A DNA stretch of 64,000 nt from Bimastos eiseni. Its lineage: Eukaryota; Annelida; Clitellata; Crassiclitellata; Lumbricidae. Under the pieces are notes generated by a model, which was not told where the DNA came from, did not search any database, and worked only from the letters and a program-made list of their open reading frames with translations. The DNA lies in NCBI GenBank assembly GCA_959347315.1, contig OY365809.1, forward strand, positions 4,652,381-4,716,380, written 5' to 3'. The translations under genes and the position numbers were made by a program. Numbering within the stretch: the first letter of the stretch is position 1; the number at the start of each line of letters is the position of its first letter. This document shows positions 32,540 to 44,655 of the stretch, piece after piece.

Positions 32540-33000
32540 AGTCGATGATTGACAGATGGAATGTCAAGTAATGAGTCTGGGTGGGAGTTCTTGAAAAGGT
32601 GCGAATGCGATTTAAGTTTAGAATGGAAAGCCCGGGGTGTGATACATAGGGGCGCTAGGGATAGATGATGTTGCATGACTGGTAGTGATGATGGAGGAAC
32701 CGAGAAAGCACGAAATTTAGGGGAAGGTCGTTCCAGAGACGAGATGCGGCGTTTGATTTCGCGCGGTTGGAGAACTTGAGATGAAATGTAATCGGGAGTC
32801 GAGTGAGGGTGAGGTAAGAGGACGATCGGGTTGGCTGGATGGTGAAGAGTTCGCGAAGATATTTGGGCTGGGGATATTGTTTGGAGTTGTAAGTTAGTGC
32901 TAAGACTTTGAAGTGATTGTGCTCTGGGATTTTGAGCGAGTGAAGTGATTTGAGGTTTGGAGTGATGTGATGATAGAGTATTTCCTCAAGGAAATAGACT
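32540..33000 (-). mobile_element. L2/CR1-like reverse transcriptase C-terminal fragment
   Basis: Minus-strand translations contain HHITPNLKSLHSLKIPEH, LALTYNSKQYPQPKYLRELF and RLWNDLPLNF. These align block for block with the plus-strand remnant at 540-830 (HHITPVLKSLHWLKIPER, TYNTLQSSQPTYLRQLF, PLWNKLPPAL). Only the region downstream of the catalytic core is present. It is a dead 5'-truncated copy, and the reading frame is interrupted. Confidence 0.75.
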
Positions 33001-33820
33001 ATCTATTCCTTGTAAGTCACGATGCCGTATGACATCTGGGTGATCTGGCAAGTGACAATTCAGTGCATAACGCTGAACGAATATCATAATTGTTGCTCCA
33101 AAACAATTTGTAGATTTCTTGCGCCAAATGCTTATGTTTTGTGGAATTCGCTAGATGGCAAGAGCTTAGTAGGCAGTGGTACCACCATGCTGTGCAGTGG
33201 ATATAACAATCATCGTTCTGGACACAAAAGGTTAATTAAGAGCCGCCATCTAGTCATCACTTCCATGGATAGTATGAATACGTACGCTAATACGCACCAC
33301 ATGGGCATACGTACGTAGTAACCACTTATCACATAGGTCTACGTACGTATGGACCATATGGGCCTACGTACGTGCGTTGGTGCTTTGGGCGCTGTAGAAA
33401 CAACGATATCACAATAATTATTAGGCCTAAGGCCTACTATTATCTGTAGGCTAGCTAATGATTCGTTTTTCTGTAAGTGAGTCTAAGTAGAGCACACATA
33501 AATTAACTATTATGCTCAAATCTTACGTCACGAATACATGATCCTTAAAGAGGTTTATGTGAGATCATAGGGCCTATTATACTGTCTGACAGCGCAAGAA
33601 CCGAGATTCGGCAAATGAAAGCTTTTCGGAAGTGTCTGAGCAGTGCAACTAATGCGAAAAACAAAATGTACAACATTTTTCTTGTTGAGTTTTTGAGGAG
33701 GAAAGTTGTACATTGTGGACAAATTATGAAGCCCGTTGTCTGCGCCTGGGATCCACCATTCTAGCTAACCATTGTAACAATCATATGAATCCTTGGTTCA
33801 AAGACAAAACTTCTAACTTA

Positions 33821-34956
33821 GGGGCCGTTCACATATTATATAACCCATAAAATAACGTTATATAACAGCAGCTGTGACCCTCACCCCTATGTTACATAAC
33901 AGATATGAACCCCCCTACCCCACCCCAGTCAATAAGCACGTAATAAGACAATCGACATAATTCTACCCCACCCCAGTCGATAAGCACGTTAAAAGACATA
34001 CAATCGACATAATTGTATTGCACAATTTGAAACTTTTATAACAATGTTAGTTAGCACTTTAATAATAGTGATTCAACTGATAATTGCCTTTATCCATTTC
34101 AAGAACTGCAGTGAAAAATCATCATATGCCCAATTAGCTATGTAACAAAAGCTGTCATAAAATGGAGTACTGTCTCGTGCCAATGATGATTAGACCGGAT
34201 GTATGGAGCTCCTCTGTATCTTAATAATCGCACTTTTAATGGCGCTAAATTCACTTGTATTAATTACGGTAACTAATTGGGTAGTCGACGATTGTCACCA
34301 TTTATTTCATGTAGGTCTACTAAAACAGCATGATAACACATGATAGTGACGTACATCCTATTTAAAAGCACTATTTTAGTTTCCCACCTTTTTTGCACTA
34401 GAAATGAGCACTACAGTATCACACAGAATGGATTGGTTTAATATTGCACTATCAGGTATTTATCGATAGAATGATGTATACAGTGTATACTACAACTACA
34501 ATTGGGTATTTAAGCAAACATAAACTATTTACACATACTATAGAAAACGAAATCAAACGTTATGATACCTACCAAAATAATTGTTTCAAGTGTATTAATT
34601 TTAATTTAAGCCAAAATCAAAACAAAGCACACAGAATTGAATTTTAGAGCGCTTAAAGCTATGCACAGGAAATTGTTAAAAGTGAATTTATAAATAATAA
34701 GTAAGAATGCCAGGTGGTAGCTAATTGTGCTAGTTTTGGTTCACAACGTTTTGTGAACTTCGATTAAACAATGAAGGTCCGTGGTACATGGAATTTCCAA
34801 TTGGCAGGCAAACAGGCAAAATAGCATAAGCTGTAAAAAGGTTTGTTATATAACAAAACCTTCAACCTACCCCCCCACCTTACACAATATAACGCTAACA
34901 AAACCGGAACCCACCCACCTACACCCTTGAGCGTTATGTAATATGTGAACGGCCCC
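33821..34956. mobile_element. Non-autonomous DNA transposon with TIRs, PIF/Harbinger-like
   Basis: The left end GGGGCCGTTCACATATTA is the reverse complement of the right end (TAATATGTGAACGGCCCC, one mismatch). Both ends are flanked by TTA (33818-33820 and 34957-34959), a 3-bp duplication of the kind made by PIF/Harbinger transposases. The 1,136-bp interior has no transposase frame. A CCCCACCCCAGTC...CGACATAATT unit is tandemly duplicated at about 33914-34014. The superfamily rests only on the 3-bp TTA; a decayed TTAA (piggyBac type) cannot be excluded. Confidence 0.65.
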
Positions 34957-35396
34957 TTAACATAAATTACGTTCCAGTATACCCACATAAGTCCGTGCAT
35001 TTTCGCATGGAAATTGTGTTGAAGGCTAATAAATCATGATAATCAGATCGTAGGTAAATGCGCAAAATCTAGGGAGACAAATGTTCAACCTTGCTCCTCT
35101 GCGGACGACCGTGTTCCTGAAATGGCTCCTTCTACTTCCTTGATAGAACGGAAACCAGACGCCACCAGAAACGAAGTTCAAGCTTTTGTAGGCTTGCTCA
35201 TTGAGCGTAACAGCGCATACGCGCTAAGGTTAACGCACCAGCGTTTTGCTATAATAAGTAATGCAACTTGCTAACTGACAATGCAAAAGAGTTTGAGTAT
35301 CGATATATTTATCTATTTCCAAAGCTTTAGCTTTCCAAAGCTAACGCGAACCATGTTACGTGCGAATCTCAAAATTATCGTGTAGGTTGATTGCGC

Positions 35397-35404
35397 TATA
35401 AAAG
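35397..35404 (+). promoter_or_regulatory. TATA box of the Arf-GAP-like gene
   Basis: TATAAAAG in the context GCGCTATAAAAGCC, 199 bp upstream of the start codon at 35596. Transcription would start near 35427, giving a 5' UTR of about 170 nt that contains one short upstream ORF. Confidence 0.5.
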
Positions 35405-35431
35405 CCAAACCTTGGAATTTCCTGGTGATTT

Positions 35432-35485
35432 ATGGACGGCCTCATGCCGTCGTGTATGGCAGTTTTGTTGCGATCGTTCGAGTAG
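35432..35485 (+). other. Upstream ORF in the 5' UTR, 17 codons
   Basis: ATGGACGGCCTCATG... runs 17 codons to TAG, and two further in-frame ATGs add to it. It lies between the TATA box and the main start. If the predicted start site is right, ribosomes would meet it first, which usually lowers translation of the main frame. Confidence 0.35.
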
Positions 35486-35595
35486 AGTGCCAAGCTCTTA
35501 TATTTATAGGTGCCAACGCAGTGTTGTTAATTTTGACAAACTTTGCGCATACTTCTGGAATAACGAGATTTTAGCTGATTTATTGAATCCACAGA

Positions 35596-35648
35596 ATGCG
35601 ACCGATTATTGATTGGAAAGAGTGCATCAAGGATTCGCCGTCTTTCAG
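35596..35648 (+). CDS. ACAP: First coding exon of an ACAP-type Arf GTPase-activating protein
   Basis: ATG opens 17 codons plus two bases reading MRPIIDWKECIKDSPSF, then TTTCAG|GTGAGT, a consensus donor. The D-aromatic-x-EC-(I/L)-KDSP-x-F pattern is the conserved N-terminus of ACAP/centaurin-beta proteins (BAR, PH, ArfGAP and ankyrin domains), where it begins the first BAR-domain helix. ACAPs stimulate GTP hydrolysis on Arf6 at endosomes and the plasma membrane. Only this exon is seen: I searched by eye to 64 kb on the plus strand and found no BAR, PH or ArfGAP exon, so intron 1 would exceed 28 kb. The identification rests on 17 residues plus the TATA box and donor. Confidence 0.6.
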
Positions 35649-36864
35649 GTGAGTGTGTTTTGATACGAGCATGGCCCAGTGAGTCACTCTGTTGGTTTTA
35701 TGATCTTACGACGATGGACTTTGATTGCTGGAGACACTCAATTCACAATTTGAGGTAGAAAGGATGGCTTTGTGGCGATTAAGGGCTTTATTCTAATGGT
35801 TGTTAAGTTGATTGAGGTTGTTCTTCACGACGGCGAGTTGGTAGATTTAGTAGGCTACGGAACATGAGAGACTACTGGGTTCGTAAATAGCTGGATTCTA
35901 GTACTTTATCAAGTATCAGCTGTGACAGTTGTTGGGGTAACAGATTAGTTGTGACGGAAATAGCGATTCTGATAATATAAAGATTGTGATGACAGAGTTT
36001 TTGAGAGTGGCCTATGCTAAACTGGATAATGGTGAAAGTGGTAATAGTACTGACTACTGTGGTACTGGAGCTATTACAGACCATAAACGATTACCAATAT
36101 TATGCCATTGCATGCTAATGTTGATAAATTAGTAACTTCTGTGATACCAATGGCTAACTCACAGGGCATAACCATTTGCTGCACATGATAATAAATCTAA
36201 AAATCAAGTTCATCTGTGAAAAACAGTATGCTTTGTAAGACAGCACTGATACAGTTTTAGGTTCTCATAAGGATTACGCTAGCTAGAAATACAACAAACC
36301 TGTGAAATATTACTTTGATTGGTGGACTAAAATGTGTCCTCTTACCTAGAACCATTGAGATGATGTAAGAAGATATTTAGGTCACAGAAGCGCTTATGAT
36401 TAGGTTATACTTTGAGGGCCATTGAGGGGTATTTAAAAAATTTGTATATACAATACAATACAATACAATTGCATGTTGCATCAGTACTTGTATAGAAGGA
36501 GAGAAAGAGCAATGATTCAATAAAGAGGTTTAGATGCAAGGAGGGAATAGTGGTGTAAGCGAGTGGAGGGATGAGTGGTAAATTGTGAGTTTAAGGGTCT
36601 TGCTTGTCAAAGACAAATTGTTTTGATGAGGAGGAGGAGGAGGAGGAGGATGAAATGGTGGTGGAGGAGGAAGTGGAAGTCCATTAAACGAACCTTGTTT
36701 CTCAAAGACATATTGTTTTGAAGAAGAAGAGGAGGAGTAAATGGTGGTGGAGGAGGATGAAATGGTGGTGGAGGAGGATGAAATGGTGGTGGAGGAGGAA
36801 GTGGAAGTCCATTGAACTATCCTAGAGAGGCAGACAGAGATCTGTGTGAAGTGTTATCCACTTC

Positions 36865-36965
36865 TATTCTACGTAGCCTCTGGATGTGCAGACGAGAGAC
36901 GATTCCTCTCCCTTGCCATTCGATCTCCCCCTTGTAGTTATTGATCAATGTACTCATTGTAGCTA
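36865..36965 (-). repeat. Member of a dispersed about 100-150 bp repeat family
   Basis: The phrase CCTCTCCCTTGCCATTCGATC, preceded by a CTACGTAGCCTCTGGATGT-like segment and followed by GTACTCATTGTA, recurs at 37735-37862 (CCTCTCCCTCGCCATCTCATC), 41465-41520 and 58835-58950. It recurs inverted at 39200-39345 and 54490-54600. Read on the minus strand, copies share GAGAGGA-TGGCCACC, GAGGCTAAGAAAATGAAG and GGCTGCCTCAGG. All copies lie in 36-59 kb, none in the PGRP/scramblase half. Confidence 0.6.
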
Positions 36966-37890
36966 AATTTCCTTTGCACGCATATTGAGCTCCAGCCTCT
37001 TCTTATAGCAACAACTCGACATACTTCAACCAAGCTTTCTGGATGGGGGCATTATGTTGATTTTGTAGAACCTATATTTTTTGTGGTCTTGCGACAATCT
37101 CGTCTCGACTTTATTCAAAGTTCTGATGCTTGTTCTAACACCGGCCTTACAGATAGTGTCGCTCTCATTAACACTGGTAGAGCATGAACGAGTAGACAAT
37201 TTCCAACGAATAACGAATCAGAGTATTTGGATGCACTATTTGCCGGATCCGGGTACGAACCGAGTAGTATTTGCAACTCGGGCCCGGTGAGCAGGCCTAC
37301 CATCCGCAGTCGAAGTTTAACATTTTTTACTATTGTCGCTTTCGCTGTATTGCGTAATGAAAAAGTACCAAAATAAATGTTTGTGCCTGTAACAAATACT
37401 AATACGGCTAAAAATGTTTAATACATATTTTCGGTTTTAGATTGTGGAATATTTATAAAAAATTATTGAATTAAAATTTTTTTATATTTAACTATTTTTG
37501 TGTAGTATTTGCTTAGACAAATATTTCCTAATAGTCCCAAAAAAACTGGATATTCGGCCGATGTGAGTGTCCGAGTCAATTTCTGGTTATGCCCTAGAAA
37601 CCGTCAGGTGAGGAGGTTGTGGATCTGCTCATTAAAAAATGAGCAGAGTAGTGACTTAAAATCATGTGAAGAAGAGGAAGATAATCTTTAGTATTCACTT
37701 AAGCTATCCCAGAGACAGCCATTGGTATGAAGTGTCCTGATACATAGCTAGTTAGCTACTTCATTTCCTTAGCCTAAGACGTATGGATGTTGGTTGCGGG
37801 TGGCCATTCCTCTCCCTCGCCATCTCATCTTCTCACTGACAGTGTACTCATCATAACTAAGTTTATGGAACCAATTTTTCCTTGACTTGG

Positions 37891-38291
37891 ATTTGAACCA
37901 CTGATTTGAACCACTGATTTGAACCACTGATTTGAACCACTGATTTGAACCACTGATTTGAACCACTGATTTGAACCACTGATTTGAACCACTGATTTGA
38001 ACCACTGATTTGAACCACTGATTTGAACCACTGATTTGAACCACTGATTTGAACCACTGATTTGAACCACTGATTTGAACCACTGATTTGAACCACTGAT
38101 TTGAACCACTGATTTGAACCACTGATTTGAACCACTGATTTGAACCACTGATTTGAACCACTGATTTGAACCACTGATTTGAACCACTGATTTGAACCAC
38201 TGATTTGAACCACTGATTTGAACCACTGATTTGAACCACTGATTTGAACCACTGATTTGAACCACTGATTTGAACCTCTGATTTGAGCCAC
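37891..38291. repeat. 14-bp minisatellite, about 28 copies
   Basis: TTTGAACCACTGAT repeats about 28 times without a substitution until the last two copies (CCTCTGAT, GAGCCACTG). Because 14 is not a multiple of 3, all minus-strand frames open into the same 14-residue repeat, giving three overlapping false ORFs of 142-156 codons. The array begins inside or next to a copy of the dispersed repeat (37735-37862). Confidence 0.97.
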
Positions 38292-38450
38292 TGTGCCTCC
38301 TACGAGCTGTGATGGCGACTGAGGCGCATGTCCTCCGACACCTCTTCCCGCCGGTCGTCCACAGAAGCCATAAACTACGCCTTAGACTACACCCATTTAC
38401 TCTCCCAGTAAAAGATGACAGAAATTTTATCTCCAGGATTCTTTATAAAA

Positions 38451-38591
38451 TTCAAATTTGTAGCTCATAATAAATAGTAGGCTTAATTGGACCTGTCATG
38501 ACCCTCTCTGCTGATCTGGTCGCAAACTACGTACATTCTTTTGTAACTTACTGCGGTTTGTCAGTTTGTTTCTCATTAAACGAAGATATAC
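38451..38591 (+). repeat. Direct repeat, copy 1
   Basis: The segment from TTCAAATTTGTAGCTCATAA to CGAAGATATAC occurs again at 39813-39956 in the same orientation, with only a handful of differences and a short insertion (CATTCACC). The copies are about 1.36 kb apart. The second follows a GATGAGGAGG microsatellite directly. Confidence 0.9.
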
Positions 38592-39812
38592 ACTGACCTC
38601 TCCATTGACAGATCAGCATGCTAACCACTGCACTATCTCATGCTTACAAGGACCTTAAGTAAGCAATGTAGACCTTCATGTGACTTGTTCCTGGCCCTGC
38701 AATGAAGTTTGGCTACACATATTAATCCAGACAAGATGCCAAGTGACTTGTGCAAGTAATTAGTCGCATGTGCTCGTGAGGAGTCCTGATATGATGGATC
38801 CGTCCAGATGTCTGGTCATCCATCCCAGACCGTCAGCCAGCCAACCATCAATCATTGGATTAACTTAGGTGCTGATTTTGATTACCCTATTCCCTCTCGT
38901 TCTCTCTCTCTCTCCCTCTGAAGCGTCTTGCCTCGGGAACAAACGTCTGTCGGTTCTGTGGTGACTATAGTTGACTTGGTTGTTTCTTTTGACGCCTGCC
39001 TCCCAGAAGATACTGACACATAATCTAGAGGTAGAGTTATTTTAAATGAGAGTGTGCAACTCAGTTAAACCAGGGTTACTGGTGGTTATGGGGAGCAACT
39101 CATTTAAAGCCAGAGTGCAAAGGTGGTCCTGTGGTTATTGACCTGGACAGTCAACTAAGATGTCAATATTTCTGATCCACCTGTGCCTCCTTTTTCAATT
39201 CAGCTATGAGTACACCGACCGCACACTATGAGTGGGAAGTTGAGATGGGAAGGGAGAGGATTGCCACCTGTCCTCATACATATATTGCCGAGGTTAAGAA
39301 AATGAAGTCGTTAGTACTTGGGACCATTGGTTGCCTCAAGGCTGGCTTAAGGTACTGCTCTTCTACTTCTTCTGCCAGTGGTGTTATTTGGGGGATGGTC
39401 AGCAACTTATTTAAACCAGGGTTGGTGGTGTTTGTGGGGAGAGGATGAGCAACCTATTTAAGTTAGGGGTAGGGTATTTGTGAGGGGGTGGATGTCTTTT
39501 ACATAGGTCCTGATATATTGAAATACACTGAATCAGGATATCCAATACCAAGAATACTGGAGATACCATGGCCCTGGCAGAGGCCACTTAGTAAAGAGTC
39601 TGTGAATGGTTCAATTGGTTCAAGTGAGCTGCTGTTTTGAGAGCAGTTTGTTATGGTATATTGTTTATTTGTGATGAGGTCTCTTACTCATTTAGCCAGG
39701 GTTTGTGTCCGAATGTTTTATTATCTATGTATCAGGACATTTAGTATAGAACTATGATGATGAGGATGAGGATGATGATGATGATGAGGAGGAGGATAAT
39801 GATGAGGAGGAA

Positions 39813-39956
39813 TTCAAATTTGTAGCTCATAATAAATAGTAGGCTTAATTGTACCTGTCATGACCCTCTCTGCCGATCTGGTCACGAACTACGAACATTC
39901 ACCTTTTGTAACTTACTGCGGTTTGTCAGTTTGTTTCTCATTAAACGAAGATATAC
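39813..39956 (+). repeat. Direct repeat, copy 2
   Basis: Near-identical partner of 38451-38591, including CTTACTGCGGTTTGTCAG and TTCTCATTAAACGAAG. No coding signal. It could be two insertions of one short interspersed element, or a local duplication. Confidence 0.9.
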
Positions 39957-40555
39957 CTATACACAGGCGAAATTGCAGTCGAAAGTACTAATGCATTATG
40001 CAGCGTATTAAGTCCTTTGTAAAGCACAGGTCTCTAGTAGCGGAATCGTACTGCATCTCGCACTCGTTTTTATATTTCATCATATATTTCTTCGCTATTT
40101 CCATATTTTTTCTAAGTTTTACGATGTTCATTGTTGTTTTTATGTTCCTAATCAAACTGTTCTCTTCACGGAGGTTTACTGCATTCCAGTTTCTGTTTTC
40201 CCCGATTGTATTCGCAACCAGATTCTATGGAATTTGTGTCTGTCTGTGTGGCCACGTCTTGTTGATCTTTTAGATCTTTCTGTGTGTAAATTGGAGACTT
40301 GCATGCGATCGGCAGATGCAATATTATTCGGCAGATTGGTTCTTGTCTTGGTATTGTTGAGGTGGAATGCCAACATTGTTTCCTTGGCAAGATGCAGGAT
40401 AGGGTTTGCTGAAAGGAAGATCGTGTTTTGTGATTAGATAGATTATTGGCTGGAAGTTGATCTGAATTCATGTTAATTGAAACGTTGGAACATCACAAAG
40501 GCATTGTTACTGAAATGATATTTAACATTGGTGTAAATTTTGAGTCTGTGTTTTG

Positions 40556-40815
40556 AAAGACATAGATAGATAGATGGATTGATAGATAGATGGATAGATA
40601 GATAGATAGATGGATAGATAGATAGATAGATGGATTGATAGATAGATGGATAGATAGATGGATTGATGGATAGATGGATAGATAGATAGATGGATAGATA
40701 GATGGATTGATGGATTGGTAGGTAGGCAGGCAGGCAGGCAGGTAGGTTGGTTGGTTGGTAGGTAGACAGATTGCTATATGGATAGATGGATGGGTGGATA
40801 GATGGATAGTTAGAT
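40556..40815. repeat. (GATA)n/(GATG) microsatellite with GGCA and GGTT patches
   Basis: GATAGATAGATGGATA units over about 160 bp, then GGTAGGTAGGCAGGCAGG and TTGGTTGG, then GATGGATA units again. Confidence 0.95.
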
Positions 40816-43800
40816 ACCAGTATGTGTTTTTACACAAGTATCATTTTTTCAATGTTTTGAGGATTGTTTCTGATTCATGATTGTGCATTCATTAGTTGCC
40901 ACACTAGACTACTCACCAGGCATCAGTTAATGATGCTGAACAATAGTTAGTAAAAGGTTTGCTAATGGTCCCTAGACTCCCTACGCAGTAACGTGTCTGA
41001 GGAGTATAGGCACAGACCCTTGCTATATTCATTATCTGTCCAATTTTATGAATTTACCCCTTAAGAGGTGATTCTACTCAACAATATTCTCCTTATGAAT
41101 CATGCACGTTTGACTCAATTTAAAAAAAATATTTTTATGTGGACCAGACTTTGTAATGTTTGCAATCCAACTTGTTAGAAATAAAAATGCATTAAATAAA
41201 AACTTCACTATAGACAATTCACTGAATATCAGACAATGCATTTCATGGAACGATAAAAACTAGGGCAGACCAAGAGTATGATGACTAGATGATATTAATG
41301 AGGAGGACATACTTGGACTCACTGACACTACTTACGTTAATTTCTTTGTACCTATCTCTGCCAAACGACTTGCATCAGGAACCGATGATGATGATGATGA
41401 ACTGGAGACTGAGTTTTTATTCTTTCATTCCATGATTAGTGCAGGTCCGTAGATGAAGCAGTTGTCTTTTCAATCAGCGGTTGTCGTCCATTCCTCTTCC
41501 TTGCCATCTGATCCTCCCACCAAATGCCTGCTAAGTTTTAGCAAAGTTTTTATCAGCTCATTATGGGTACCAATGGAATAGGTTGTTGAAATAGCTTTTT
41601 GCCCTTTTTGAACTATAGTGGGAAGATCATCTGTGGCTACTATGAGACAGAGATAGATAGATAGGGATACGGGAAAGGGACAGACAGAAACAGAGACAGA
41701 CAAAGAAGAAAGACAGACAGAGACACATACAGAAACAGGCAGAGAGAGACAGGCAGGCAGCCACAGAGACAGACAGAGAGAGAAGGCATACGATTGGATG
41801 AGTCAGGGTCTGAGTTCTTGAAGAGATGACTTCAGTTTTTATTAGGAAGCCATAAGATATACAGAGTTGGCCTACATGTGATTTTGTTTATGTTGTATTG
41901 TTCTATATTAAATGATGTAAACAATAAACAAATATGGGGAATAACCCGAAATAGCGTCTTTGCTGAATATCCTGCTTTTCGGCACTATTCACCTCAGCAA
42001 ATACTTTACACTTAACAAAATGTGTGGTGTGCCAAAGTAATAGCTGCAAGCTTATTTATGGACATTAATACTTCTTATTGTCTCCAAACCTATTAATGAA
42101 CATTGTTTTAACTTAAAGCTTTCGACAATTAGCTTGGTACTCGGTGCTAGTAGATTCTTTAACTTGAAGATTGATTAGACAGAAAAAAAAATTTTTATTC
42201 CAAAAAATTTAAAGCTTCGAATATGGAACAAAATGTACTCCGTTCGCACCAGGATCCGTTTAATAGTACATCCAATTGAGTGGAAAATGTTATTCTATAC
42301 ATTTAAAATTATGAAAATTAGGCAGATATTTGGATGCATGCAGACAGAAAATTTTAATTGATTCTTGATTGACCTGGTTACATAATGAGGTACATTTCTG
42401 GGTCAAAATCTCTGCCTGTGCGAATAAACCAGCTCCTATGGCACGCTTCCTTCTATACAGCTGTTCTTGAGCTGTTTGCTATTTGGCTCAAGTGGTTTGT
42501 TTTTTGTGTGTAAATATAACTCCTGTAGTTATTTGTGTGCTGAGGTTTGTTCTTTTTGATCTTCTGCCATTGTTTTAACCACCAAAACGCCCTCTGGTCT
42601 GAGCTGTGCTAAAACAAAATCAGGATAAGTTCTGTAGCTATTTACATTTGTATGTACCAAGATAGGCCTGTCCCATATATATATATATTTATATATATAT
42701 ATTTATATATATATATATATATGAACATATACCAGTGTATGTATACTGCATATCAAAAATATGTGAGCTTGTTATTATGTATAAATATCTAGGCCTATGA
42801 GGTTTTCCAAGTTTTGTATTTCGTTTGCTATGCAGACTAAAGGATCATCGCATGTCAAAGTAGATCCTATATGGTTAGAAAGCTCTTAGACTTGTATTAT
42901 CTTATGGTCAATCTAAGAATTGTTCCATGCAGGCTATAGAGCTGTCAAAATATTTTAAAATACTATAAAAAAATACAGTAAAAATTTTCGAAGTTTTACT
43001 GGGTACCCTTACAATTTTTGGCTCAGATCGTAAGGGTGATTGGGGTGAGCAATATTTATCAAGTGAAAGACTTGCTCAAGGTCCCTACACAGTAATTGTC
43101 TCAGGAGACTTAACCATATCGCTTTACAAGACAAGCACTTTAAATATACTGCCATATGTTCCCCAGTAGGCAGAGAATAGTGTGGTCTTTTAACGTGATT
43201 AGACAATAATGTCTGTGCATGGGCGTTGAAAAAATTATGTCTATGAGAATTGCATTACCGTCATGTGTCCTGTTTCAAATAATGGTGCTGATGTAATGTT
43301 AGCTATAGGACCTTCTCTAACCAATCCTAAGAGTTGCCTCATTCAAAGTTTACCCTGAGGTTATCATTTGGGTCACCATCGAACAGGTGCCTATATATTA
43401 ACTTCATTGGTGTGGTTCTGTGCCCTATAAGGTCTGAGGTTACACGAAACATTTGTTGATCGTTTAAATTACCCACATAGTATGTTGTTCATCTATAGAC
43501 CAGTTAATGAGGTATTCAGAAAGATTTGCAGTGATAAAAACCTGAGGTATAGATATCTATCTAACTGTGCAACTTGATCTATGCAATACGATGCAATTGT
43601 AATAATGCTCTTTTTACAAGGAAAAAAGAAGTTGATTTTCTGTTTATATAGAGTCTCAGTAAGAGAGTTGCAAACATGTGGAGGTGGAGAGTTCCAGATA
43701 AAGACTGAAGTGACCAGCAACTTTGAGTGAACTCTGTGCCAGGACCAACATACTTTCTTGCAGCAATTGCACTATAATCTGTAATGACAGCAGACAATTT

Positions 43801-44279
43801 GTAACATGCTGTATAAAGCTATCTGTAAAATGTCCACAGTAGCTGTATATTGATTTGTCGGTGTGGGAATCATAACGGGTGGGGACTGAGGAAGAGAACT
43901 GGTCGAATTCACATACCATGACTAAACAACTGAACACTGTTGGGGATTTAAACGGCCAGGGAGAGATCTGGATCATCTGCTGATGCCAAGAAAACAAGGG
44001 CGCCGCTATCACCTACTGCTTGGTTATAGGCTCAAGTGTTTCTGCCTGAGGCTTCCTAACTCATCCTGAGTCATTTCTCTGCTTATTCCACCTAGTTTCT
44101 CCTGGACTACAACCTATACCCAGGCTTCCGCTAGATGACCTGATTGATTTTATGTAAGTAAGTAATTTACCTTTGTTTGCATCAGACAAACACGTTTGGC
44201 TGTAGAACATTGCGTGCTGCAGGGCAATGCAGATTCATCTGGTATGTGATGTTGCCCTCCTTCCAAACTGCAGAAGTGC

Positions 44280-44430
44280 AAACATGCCCAAATTGTGCAT
44301 AGTATAGACATTGTTGGCATTGAAGAGTTGTGGGTGAAGGACTTGATCAAGGTTCTGCCTGAGTGGAGAAGACTAGAACCCCTGCTCTCCACATTATAGG
44401 TCGAGTGCCTAACCAAACAGCTGCTGTGTA
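44280..44430 (-). repeat. tRNA-derived SINE
   Basis: The minus strand reads TGGTTAGGCACTCGACC (A-box-like) and, about 30 bp on, GGGGTTCTAGTC (B-box-like). CTTGATCAAGTCCTTCACC follows. Related pieces occur at 40960-41030 and 43050-43130 (CTTGAGCAAGTCTTTCAC on the minus strand), and on the plus strand at 52060-52110 with 52530-52560. This is the usual build of tRNA-headed SINEs in marine animals. Confidence 0.55.
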
Positions 44431-44558
44431 GGCCTACCACTATACAAATGGGATATAGAACTATTAATTGACATAACATACAACAAAGGTTTTAATTGGA
44501 TCAGAAGACAGGTTATCTGTATTGGAACAGCAAGGAATTGATCTAATTCAGTCCCAAG

Positions 44559-44655
44559 CCTGGATAAAGGAGGTGCCAGTGCCAGCCTGGATAAAGGAGG
44601 TGCCAGTGCCAGCCTGGATAAAGGAGGTGCCAGTGCCAGCCTGGATAAAGGAGGA
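44559..44655. repeat. 27-bp tandem repeat, about 3.5 copies
   Basis: CCTGGATAAAGGAGGTGCC plus AGTGCCAG repeats with no differences. The unit is nine codons long, so the plus-strand frame shows an identical nonapeptide repeat. There is no flanking gene to support translation. Confidence 0.9.

Larger units (their letters stand above)
28608..35396. other. Gene-free stretch between PGRP B and the Arf-GAP exon
   Basis: No exon recognised. Contents: a duplicated AATTATATGCGTGACGAATG phrase (29708-29755), GTC/ATC triplet repeats (30008-30068), an isolated CRE-type palindrome TGACGTCA at 30765-30772, a plus-strand L2/CR1 remnant (31380-31530: GGAGTTCCGCAAGG, then GCGATTACGATTAC), GTGTAGGTGTGTG repeats (31740-31900), a GACCAAGACC tandem (32355-32530), a minus-strand L2/CR1 fragment (32540-33000) and a Harbinger-like element (33821-34956). 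Confidence 0.6.

Noticed and set aside
37769..38291. 156-codon protein with 14-residue repeats; also a CRISPR-like look
   Set aside because: The 14-bp minisatellite opens all three frames, and there are no spacers between units, so it is neither a gene nor a CRISPR array.
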